From the NCBI RefSeq assembly GCF_001949145.1, contig NW_019091654.1:124662-188661 (forward strand): a DNA stretch of 64,000 bases. The letters are read 5' to 3'. Made by a program: the position numbers and the translations under genes. Below are positions 38,301 through 45,263 of this stretch, one piece after another. Numbering within the stretch: the stretch's first letter is position 1; every line of letters begins with the position of its first letter. Below the pieces are notes generated by a model. That model saw only the letters and a program-made list of their open reading frames with translations. It was not told where the DNA came from and ran no database searches. This DNA comes from Acanthaster planci. Lineage: Eukaryota > Echinodermata > Asteroidea > Valvatida > Acanthasteridae.

Positions 38301-41300
38301 TAACCAATCATGTACACAAATTATATTGTGGTACTCCAGAATGATTCCGTGATTTACTTGGGCATTGGTAGTCTGGTTCCTGGACCCCAAAATTTTAACA
38401 ACGAACCCAGCATACAGAAAATCACAGGCATGTAAATAATTGAGTCTGGAAAATAGACTTCGCCACGCCACGTTGTGTCAACTGCTGCAACACACCTGTA
38501 GTAACCTTGACATTGCTCGCCATCTGCATTCGGTGTTTCTTTTACACAGTGGCAGGTCTTAAGCGTCTCTAAATTAAGATAAAACTACTTTTGAATTAGA
38601 AGTACTTGTACTCGGAATTAGAAGTACTTGTACTCGTACTTGTACTCGGAATTAGAAGTACTTGTACTCGTACTCGGAATTAGAAGTAATTGTACTTGTA
38701 CTCGGAAGTGCAAGTACTTGTACTCGGAAACCAGTACTTGTACTCGGCTGGCAAAGTACTCGCCCTGTCTTTGTACTCGGCAGTCAAAGTACTCGGCAGT
38801 ACTTGGTACTCGGAAAAAGTACTCAACTACAACACTGCTAACTATACATGTTTTTAATACCTCGAAAATGCTCAAATGTTGAAAATGTCATTAGAGCAGG
38901 TCATGATGATCCTAAGTCTCCAGTCCACGACGTGATAGGTATGTATTGACAAGAGTATATGCATTGATGAAGTTCATCGTGCCTACCTGGTCGGGGTGAT
39001 GGGGGGCTCTGAATGACAATATTGGCGATCATGTGACTACCACTTTTATCCCCGAGAGCGCTACCGTAGGCCTCACATTGGTACCGTGCGTCACCATCAC
39101 GTGCATAAACGGGGATTGTTGCCGATGTCGTGTACGTATTGTTGATCTGAAACCAGCCTAGGGAAAAGGAACGAAGAAAAAAGTTATTTAAAACTTAAGG
39201 CGACAAAACCGACTAATGTTGGACTAAAACCCTCAAATGGCGAGGCACAGGTGTGTTCATGTATTCGTGCTCTTTGCTCTGCGGCATCCGAAATGTTCAG
39301 GTTATTTCTCTTCAATGTCACATCCACAGTTAGGGGATGATCTCTGCAAAGGTGCTCTGGAATACAGCCATTTGTTGAAGCATTTTGATAAAATCACAAA
39401 TCCAGGCAATCATAATTATGAATTAAATTAAGGCAATCATTAAACAGTCTGATGCCATCTTAATCAGCAGTTTGCAATTTCTTTATAATAAATTCATAAT
39501 ATTCATGATATTGAAAGTGGCTTTATCACAGGTGAAAAAGGTCCATATTTCCAGTAGGGCAAACAGTTTTAGCCAACTCAAATTTGAAAAAAAAATTTGA
39601 TTACCAGTAACACTAAAGAGAAGCTTTTTTAAAATTAAGTTGGACTTCGCTGTCCATTTTACAAATGGTTGGTTCACTGCTGAGCCTGCATGGTGCTCAA
39701 CCTTAAGCATTTTGGGCACAATTTCTTTGGGAAGTGCCCTGAGCTATACACTGCCATGCTATTTTCAGTGAAATAGAATAAACCAGAAGTTACCTTATAG
39801 ACATGAAGAGTTTTGCCAGCTAAAATATTCCCATTTCACATTTTTCCGAACAGCAGCTTTCTCATTATAAATAAAAAACAACAAAGAAAAATAACTTACT
39901 CATAAAAATTGTAACTGGATCAAGTATGACAAGATTATTGATGGCGTAGTGAGTGCTGTCCTAGTAACACTGAAAACAAAAGGTGCACCAACATCAACTG
40001 ACCTGCCTCCTGTGAATCTGGTGGAAAGATTATTGGCTNNNNNNNNNNNNNNNNNNNNNNNNNNNNNNNNNNNNNNNNNNNNNNNNNNNNNNNNNNNNNN
40101 NNNNNNNNNNNNNNNNNNNNNNNNNNNNNNNNNNNNNNNNNNNNNNNNNNNNNNNNNNNNNNNNNNNNNNNNNNNNNNNNNNNNNNNNNNNNNNNNNNNN
40201 NNNNNNNNNNNNNNNNNNNNNNNNNNNNNNNNNNNNNNNNNNNNNNNNNNNNNNNNNNNNNNNNNNNNNNNNNNNNNNNNNNNNNNNNNNNNNNNNNNNN
40301 NNNNNNNNNNNNNNNNNNNNNNNNNNNNNNNNNNNNNNNNNNNNNNNNNNNNNNNNNNNNNNNNNNNNNNNNNNNNNNNNNNNNNNNNNNNNNNNNNNNN
40401 NNNNNNNNNNNNNNNNNNNNNNNNNNNNNNNNNNNNNNNNNNNNNNNNNNNNNNNNNNNNNNNNNNNNNNNNNNNNNNNNNNNNNNNNNNNNNNNNNNNN
40501 NGATAGAATGAAGCTACACACCTTTGACGGCAACTGATATATTGCTTGTTTGCTGTGCTTCCCCTTTTGGCTTAATACGGCAGAAAAATGTCCCTGCATT
40601 TGAGTCCGTGACGTTCTCGATGACCAAGGAGAAATTCCTGTCAATGTCGTAGATGCCCTCTGGAATCCCATTTTGGGGCCCAACTATCCCTCTAAAGATG
40701 GAGATCAACAAGGACTGTGGCTGCATACTAGAGAAGTACCAGTAAACATAGGCTCCATTCAGACTGCGTGGTGACAACTCCTGAGATAGGACGGCAGAGC
40801 AGGGGACGATCCCACGCTGGCCACGCTCCAGGAAGACTGTCTTGCCCTCAACAGTCACATGCGTCCACATACTACCAACTTTAAGACAAAAAAAAGCGAA
40901 CAAATATCATTAGTAATTAATTGGAGCTTTATAGACACAATTCACATGAACACAAGGCTGTTTAAGTGAAATGGTCAGTTTTTTTGTCAATCTGTTTGTC
41001 GCTGCCTCAGTCTCTCCACCACTGAGCCTGCTGTATGCACCTGACCTCATTTCTTATATGGGCCTAACCTGCTCACTTGCTTGCATCCCCTTTTTGAGTT
41101 GAATACACATTAAATGATTTGTGCATGTACTTCTAACAGACTTTCCGTACATGAGTATTTTTTTCCAAATAATCTACACCAGGCTTCACTACTACAGAGG
41201 TGCCTCTCAGACTTTCATAGCAGGCATGCAGAGCAACATGCTTGTACAAATGGCTAAACGTACACATACCCAGAACGAGGAAGAAGGCTGATACCAGTCT

Positions 41301-41312
41301 GACTGGATTCAT
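30151..41312 (-). CDS. Ig-NLR1: immunoglobulin-transmembrane-NACHT receptor
   Basis: Exons on minus: 41270-41312 (signal peptide MNPVRLVSAFFLVL), 40522-40878 (V-type Ig), an unseen exon inside the gap 40039-40501, 39900-39960 (end of the second Ig domain, NNLVILDP), 39231-39341 and 38987-39157 (third Ig domain), 36804-36952 (transmembrane), 32859-32919 (basic linker) and 30151-32396 (NACHT). Phases agree at each junction outside the gap; the visible parts give about 1,065 residues. The predicted product is a type I membrane protein with an Ig ectodomain and a cytosolic STAND ATPase. Such NACHT modules oligomerise on activation in known NLRs; the ligand and output here are unknown. There is no CARD, PYD, Death or TIR domain. 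The gene model rests on splice-site and phase reading, not on transcripts. The main doubt is whether the Ig part and the NACHT exon are one transcript; the repeated order in Ig-NLR2 argues that they are. Confidence 0.75.
32859..32919 (-). CDS. Basic juxtamembrane linker exon, Ig-NLR1
   Basis: Encodes about 20 residues rich in Arg/Lys (VLKRRADNGRQRDPERIPLK) between the transmembrane exon and NACHT. The positive charge fits the cytosolic side by the positive-inside rule. The equivalent in Ig-NLR2 (54917-54980) is also basic but clearly diverged. Sites: AATAG acceptor, GTAGGT donor. Confidence 0.75.
33160..33446 (+). mobile_element. tRNA-derived SINE
   Basis: A-box-like GGTTGGCATTGTGG at about 33166 and a B-box GGTTCGATTCC at 33211 sit at pol III promoter spacing. 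A body of about 190 bp follows, ending in an A/T-rich AATAATAAATAATAATAATG tail. No coding frame. Confidence 0.75.
34656..34937 (+). CDS. Cysteine-repeat protein (93 aa), virus-like island ORF 1
   Basis: Function unknown. Nearly the whole chain is built of Cys every third residue (C-x2-C-x2-C), with Asn, Lys, Tyr and Asp between, so about a quarter of residues are Cys. The triplet spacing suggests a metal-clustering chain or small solenoid. The frame opens at a GTG. No ATG lies between it and the upstream TAG near 34.58 kb, although Cys-containing sequence (NCYFC) already occurs upstream, so the start is lost or unusual. Intronless, plus strand, opposite to the host gene. It may be the product of a virus or other mobile element rather than a host gene. 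Confidence 0.55.
   Translation: MTDACNSKHCLNSNYTDRCNNFIDCNYCKSWDECETCEHCENCNSCDECLSCVNCKYCIICHHCQKYDYCDAYTSCDNCIKCKNCINCEYCID
35010..35168 (+). CDS. Small acidic ORF (52 aa), virus-like island ORF 2
   Basis: ATG at 35010, TAA at 35166. The start is basic (MRFRRED), then an Asp/Glu-rich chain with DYDDDIDIDI and end PEYPYAN. No homologue recognised. It lies 72 bases after ORF 1 in the same orientation. Confidence 0.45.
   Translation: MRFRREDDLDPDYGSDLEEKAEKLGLIIDYDDDIDIDIVPLEGSLPEYPYAN
35258..35852 (+). pseudogene. Broken ORF(s), virus-like island ORF 3 region
   Basis: Protein-like reading continues over about 600 bases but changes frame. One segment runs to the stop at 35601-35603 and includes C-x2-C (PVCKSC). 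A second frame carries on from about 35.59 kb to the TAA at 35766-35768. A third short open segment up to about 35.85 kb holds KPCYPCGNE. No ATG starts the first segment. This fits one or two Cys-containing genes with frameshifts. The restored product is not given. Identity unknown. Confidence 0.4.
35870..36190 (+). CDS. 106-aa ORF with C-x2-C, virus-like island ORF 4
   Basis: Intact ATG-to-TAA frame about 100 bases after the previous stop, preceded by TATTTATAAAACACA, which looks like a TATA-type or late-promoter-like leader. The product is charged, with one C-x2-C (NCLDCFKR) that could bind zinc with partners outside the pair. No family recognised. Codon use is AT-rich (AAA, GAT, GAA). Confidence 0.5.
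   Translation: MTRYFIPPHLEEFYTMINKTPPPEAYVEIKEDVWKHVNKRMEDGFINCLDCFKRLHPYTDFEVENVGGKYDQRFGYKNNVLKQLDIQLIEDQAGGIEHKLNHILQF
36228..36377 (+). pseudogene. Short ORF with an in-frame stop, virus-like island ORF 5
   Basis: ATG at 36228, internal TAA at 36255-36257, then a well-behaved charged frame to the TAA at 36375-36377. The stop splits an otherwise protein-like reading, a sign of decay. Product unknown. Confidence 0.35.
36390..36641 (+). other. Cluster of three overlapping mini-ORFs at the end of the island
   Basis: 36390-36470 encodes 26 residues with C-x2-C and a third Cys. 36457-36582 overlaps it and encodes 41 residues with a hydrophobic LLACLLLSIFYY stretch. 36600-36641 encodes 13 residues after another TATAAAATAAA leader. 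Such overlap is usual in compact viral genomes, but each is short enough to be chance. Confidence 0.3.
36639..36685. repeat. Direct repeat TCTAATTTTCTATTTA at the right edge of the island
   Basis: The 16-mer occurs at about 36638 and about 36669 with a shorter TATTTTCTATTTTCTG between. It marks the change from island to host intron sequence. Confidence 0.5.
36804..36952 (-). CDS. Transmembrane exon of Ig-NLR1
   Basis: Begins with a Thr/Ser-rich stalk (GTITSSTEK), then GGLIAALVVGLVVVLALVIV, a clear single membrane helix followed by Arg. TTCCAG acceptor and GTAGGC donor. In phase with the Ig exon before it and the basic linker after it. The helix differs strongly from that of Ig-NLR2 although the stalk motif ASTT-VPY is shared. 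Confidence 0.88.
37570..37805. repeat. Degenerate tandem repeat, about 78-bp unit, CAATTG-rich
   Basis: Three diverged copies share GAAACCAATTG, CCCATTTGAAAT and GGGGAAAAyAAAC. The surrounding 37.32-37.87 kb has many further CAATTG/CCAATT words, so the original array was longer. Confidence 0.65.
37962..38837. mobile_element. hAT-like element with GTACTCG subterminal repeats
   Basis: Left end CGATGTTGTAGT and right end complement CAGTGTTGTAGT form 12-bp inverted repeats with two mismatches; CAGTG is typical of hAT ends. Dense TACTCG/CGAGTA repeats follow each end (about 37.97-38.13 and 38.59-38.82 kb). The central 450 bp shows no transposase. Absent from Ig-NLR2. An 8-bp target duplication is not visible. 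Confidence 0.6.
38987..39341 (-). CDS. Third Ig domain of Ig-NLR1, two exons
   Basis: Exon 39231-39341 gives the B-strand Cys (HEHTCAS) and exon 38987-39157 gives the C-strand Trp (GWFQIN) and the F-strand DGDARYQCEAYG. This makes a C2/I-type Ig fold followed by a Pro-rich SPPSPRP stalk. The first exon uses a GCAGAG acceptor; its donor (GAGG|GTTTTA) is weak but is conserved in Ig-NLR2 and keeps phase. Confidence 0.75.
39900..39960 (-). CDS. Short Ig exon beside the gap, Ig-NLR1
   Basis: Encodes DSTHYAINNLVILDPVTIFM, read as the last strand of the second Ig domain plus the linker into the third. Donor GTAAGT is strong. The acceptor is taken at CTAG because the more typical TTTTCAG nine bases upstream would put a stop in frame. 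The paralogous exon 56899-56959 is nearly identical. Confidence 0.55.
40039..40501. other. Assembly gap (463 N) inside Ig-NLR1
   Basis: Run of N between the V-type Ig exon and the short exon 39900-39960. Phase arithmetic (V exon leaves phase 1, next seen exon starts phase 0) requires at least one unseen exon here. The gap in Ig-NLR2 falls at the homologous place. Confidence 0.98.
40522..40878 (-). CDS. V-type Ig exon of Ig-NLR1
   Basis: A 357-base phase 1-1 exon of about 119 residues. Canonical V-set landmarks: B-strand Cys in GIVPC, C-strand Trp in YVYWYF, and NVTDSNAGTFFC with the F-strand Cys and the D-x-G-x-F/Y-x-C signature, then the G-strand SNISVAVKG. One NVT N-glycosylation sequon and others (NFS, NIS). 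The highest similarity to the Ig-NLR2 copy lies in the framework around the second Cys. Confidence 0.92.
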
Positions 41313-41332
41313 TTTGCTCTCTTTCGTACAAT
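41270..41332 (-). CDS. Signal-peptide exon of Ig-NLR1
   Basis: 5' leader bases 41313-41332, then ATG at 41312 and MNPVRLVSAFFLVL, ending in a split Val codon. Short basic n-region and hydrophobic core are typical of a secretory signal. Acceptor TTGCAG, donor GTATGT. The paralogue at 57987-58029 reads MNPVRLASAFILVL. Confidence 0.85.
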
Positions 41333-43768
41333 CTGCAATGAAACCAATAAATCTGTTTCACTCATCAAACAGCCTCTCCACTGTTGTGAATGTACGTGAT
41401 GACAAGCTCTCAAAAGCTCCACCCTCTAACAAATCTATCAGACAGAGACAAATTCCTTTGATGGCCCGTGCACTAAAAATGTTTTCACAATCAATTAAAC
41501 TGCATATGTTTCCAAAAGTTTTGCATAAATGAGTCTCACATGGTAGGCCTATTCACTGCTGACTTACAAAAAGATCGAGCACATCTGGGCAAAAGCTGAA
41601 GCAAAAAAATTCAGACACTAAAGGAAAATGGGGTGAACACTGATTAAGAAAACCATTTACCAATGACAAATGAAAGTACTTTGAACTCAGTCCAAATGCA
41701 GGTAACATCGTTACCTATGTCAAAACCCATTATTTGGTTAGTTGAATAGTAAGAAGCACACAATAATTCTCTTTGACATTATCAAAAGTTGGAGGTTCCC
41801 ACTCCTGCTTTCTGTTGGTATAAATTTCTTCTACCATCAAAAATGTGTAGTGGGTCTTTTTTTCAATTTAGGTTAAATATTCTTAGTGAGAATCTACACA
41901 AACATTTTCTCATAAGTTATTCCCTGGTTTACGTTTTGAAATGTCTGTCTATTATCTCTGAGTTTTCTCTGAATCCTTAGGACCTGTCTTCCTCTTTATA
42001 CCACAAGTGCTACACACAATGCCAAGGTCAACGATTGATCCAGAGACTAGCAAATAACTGTGGAAACAAATTTGTGCCCAGCAACTTATTACTAAGCAAT
42101 ACCGTGACAACATGAATTATGCATCTTGGCACCTGTCGGGTGCCGTGACTTCAATTGTTGCTATGTCAGTGACCCCAATGACGTCACTTGGGGATTCCTT
42201 GCAGTGTCGATAATAGATTCCCTACCCATGTTATTCAATTAACGAAGGTGCATGAGACTTCGGACGTTGGTTAAAAAAGATTAAGTAGCATTTAATCAGT
42301 GGTTCTGTATAATCTCGACAGTGGCTCAGTGGTTTGTCTCGGAGGTCGTTACGAAGCCGAGGAGTACATTACGTGTCAATAATATCTCAGGTCTATTTCT
42401 ATGTACATTTTTGTAATTGATCATTCCACTCTAGTTGCCTAAAAACCTATGCGTTTTCTTTATTGCTAGGCATGTTTTCACAAATATTTCTGCACATGAA
42501 CAAATGTTTGTTATCATAGTAACTATGTGCTATAATTGAAATTTCATCAAACTGTAAAGCAAATTTCATTGAATGTGTAGGACTGTCCACTTACAAAGTT
42601 TAAACCTTGCCAGACATGTATTTCAAAATTTCTTATTTATTGCTTTTTGAAATCACAGCACATTTCATAAAAGACAGGGTAGTATTTTAAATTAAATGGA
42701 GATGAACCACTGACATAAACATCTCCATACTTTAGATTTCATGGTTATCTTTTATACTTCATATAGTTTTGTATTTTACCATTGTTATATTTTGTCTTTT
42801 ATACCAGGACTTTGAAACATTTTGCAAGTATTTATATATAATTCAACAATAAAGAAACAAGTGTTTAATATCTAATGAGATCAATGCAGCTGGTTGTTTA
42901 AAAAAATAAACAATTTTCCAGAACTACAGGGAATTAATGCATGGATTTCTTTTGTTTTCATTGAGATGTCCTTTTTTATTATTGTTAATCAATTTCATCC
43001 ACAATTTTAATGAAAATGACCAAAAGGAATCTGGTACTGAAAAACCCAAATTGAGAATAATTTACACCCACCTACCCTTCCATTTCTGACTTTAGTAAAA
43101 GTATTACTGGCATATTATAAAAACTTTTCGGGACAAATTTGTCATTTGGAGGGATGTCATTTGAAAAATGACCGCTGACAGACTTGGGAACGTTCACTTT
43201 TTGGGAGGTGAGTTTGTTTTGGGTGGATAATTAAAAATTTCATTGGTTAACCTACTAAAAATTGAATCATTTGAGAGCTGAATGACCCCAAAACACTTTA
43301 TTTTTTGTTTGAGAGGCCTGAGGGACTTCGGTTGCCCGCACCAGGGCTGCAAACATGGTCGATTTTACATTGTCTTCAATGGGGCTTTAATTAGTTCAGT
43401 TCACCCATAAACGAAAGCGCTTTCGGATGCGCTGCGCGCTGACTGGGATTCACACAAAATGGCAGGTTCCGCGCCGGTGAAAACGGCGACCATGGCGACC
43501 TACGTACGATACGCACGCATCAGTCAGTCCGAGAACCGACGGGTTAATCTTAGGCTTTGATCAGGGCCGGGTATGCGCGCACTCGTTGCAGTTTTTCATC
43601 GGCGAGGTATGGTTGCTGCCCGCAATTTTGTAAAACTCCCTAATGTCCGTGCTGTGTCCTTGCTCTATGAAAATTGGGATAATCAAGTCAGTCTCAGAAT
43701 TAGAAGGGAGTATAAATAATAAATTTGGGCAAAAGTCAGTGCACTTAATATTAAAAATGTCTCCTTAC
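41333..43768. other. Ig-NLR1 5' intron (inferred)
   Basis: To about 42.06 kb it matches 58.03-58.78 kb in Ig-NLR2. The rest is AT-rich, with no recognised gene. A CpG-rich patch occupies about 43.42-43.60 kb. Confidence 0.45.
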
Positions 43769-43860
43769 CGCTGACTGAACAGATTCCCTTGGGACGATGA
43801 CAACCGTTCGAGAATTCACAGGTAGGGCCTAGGTTTGATGGGAATACGAGACGAATGCGC
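43769..43860 (-). promoter_or_regulatory. Putative 5'-UTR exon and promoter region of Ig-NLR1
   Basis: A donor CAGCG|GTAAGG at 43768 ends a segment matching one at 61425 and above that ends in a donor GAAG|GTAACT. Conserved sequence continues upstream to about 44.19 kb (61.90 kb in the second copy), including GACATTGCACAG on the minus strand. Shared position and donor suggest a non-coding first exon. The upstream limit is unknown. Confidence 0.4.
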
Positions 43861-44676
43861 CACCTTAGCAGCCTCAAGTTCACATGATCGTGATTCCTGC
43901 GCCAAATTGACTAGTTCGTGACATTTATAGCTGGGTGAAACATTGGGACTAGACTCGACACGCCCAGAAATAATTATCAAAATTTTTGTCAAGAAACAAA
44001 GAAAATTTTCTTCCCAGGGTTTTCGCTTCAGTAGCGAGGAGCTGGAGTGTGATGATCCACTCAATGAGGACGAGGATGTCGAATTTCTTTTGTGCAGGAT
44101 ACGGGTTGGTTGCCGGGGAGCTGGAGATACACAAAGAAGGGAAGTCCCTGACTCGACTGTGCAATGTCACCTGGGATTTTCAGACCAATGGATTCACTTC
44201 TAAGGATCTTTTCCCAATAAGGCAAGTACCGTACCTGCAGTACTGGTCCCATAATTAATGTCAGTAATGCTAGACTACCCCTGCCCCTTGACAAGAAAAT
44301 GTCACCTTTCTGAGAATTCAACCAAGTGTTTTTTGGGGAAAAACATTTTCGGCAAAAATGTTCAGGCCAACTTATCCACTGTCTTAATTCTAATTTGCAT
44401 ACTGTAAAAATGTGCCACTTGTTTTCATCAAATTCTAGAAAGAAACCTGCCACCAATACAGATATTCCATTTTGTCCTCTCAATTTCACATTGAAATACA
44501 GACATACTAGACAGTGCTGTGGGTAACAAATTGTTTATTAAATGTATTGTTAGGGGGCAATTACCACTTGGTAATTGAATTCCATAGGAATTCCATATGC
44601 AAACGATCGACCGATCGTGCTGACTCGGAGATTGAGCAATCTCGCACATCGACCAATCACACCGTTGTAGGGATCT

Positions 44677-44686
44677 GGGAATTCCC
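44677..44686. promoter_or_regulatory. Consensus kappaB palindrome upstream of Ig-NLR1
   Basis: GGGAATTCCC is a perfect palindromic NF-kappaB/Rel site about 0.8 kb upstream of the inferred 5' exon of Ig-NLR1, near a CCAAT box (GACCAATCAC). No equal match was noticed upstream of Ig-NLR2. The function is inference. Confidence 0.35.
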
Positions 44687-44893
44687 CATCTAATTTAGCG
44701 AATTGTGTGACCCTTGAACCTTGTGCACGTCCTCAAGGCGTGATTGGGCCCACGTGGGTACCGGCCGGGTGCACAGAATGTACAGTACATGTACATGTAC
44801 AGTATGTCGGCCGGAAGTGGCCTACAATGTGATACCTTTTGGTGGCACTGAAGTTGGGCGGGTTTCCAAGGTTTTTCGGGAGTGGGGAGTACC

Positions 44894-44977
44894 TAGCCCC
44901 ACTAGTGTGGCACGGACTCTCACTCCCGATTTATCGATAAATCGGGAGTGAGAGTCCGTGCCACACTAGTGGGGCTA
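44894..44977. repeat. Perfect 84-bp palindrome without spacer
   Basis: Arms 44894-44935 and 44936-44977 are exact complements over 42 bp, centred on ATTTATCGATAAAT. The outer end is TAGCCCCACTAGTGTGGCAC. Symmetry ends abruptly on both sides. It can form a cruciform or, if transcribed, a perfect hairpin. Confidence 0.97.
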
Positions 44978-45263
44978 CGTTTGACCATGATGACATGCTG
45001 TGCCCGAACCCTATGAGCGTGATCAAGTATAAGCATGAAAGGTGACTATTGTGACTGGTCTGAAATGAATACCTCATTATTTTCGAAGTTAAATTTGACT
45101 TTTTAGGACATTTTGTTGTTTTTATATGGCATATAGGCCATTGCTTAAAAAACGCAGTAGCGTCCCACTGTGAGGCTCGCAGTCGGCCATCCGCGGCGGA
45201 AACTTGGCCTACCCGTGCATTTCTACATGATTAGGCCTATGTAGCATCAGTCTCAGCACGGAA

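Larger units (their letters stand above)
36953..38986. other. Ig-NLR1 intron with CAATTG repeats and an hAT-like element
   Basis: The Ig-NLR2 equivalent is 437 bp; this one is about 2 kb. It contains a degenerate CAATTG-rich repeat region (about 37.32-37.87 kb) and a GTACTCG-rich element (37962-38837). No exon seen inside. Confidence 0.7.

Noticed and set aside
43943-44203. Plus-strand coding exon shared with 61706-61933
   Set aside because: The two copies share DNA patches but the peptides align only weakly (DPL-EDE) and frames differ. More likely a conserved promoter/5' region of the minus-strand Ig-NLR genes.
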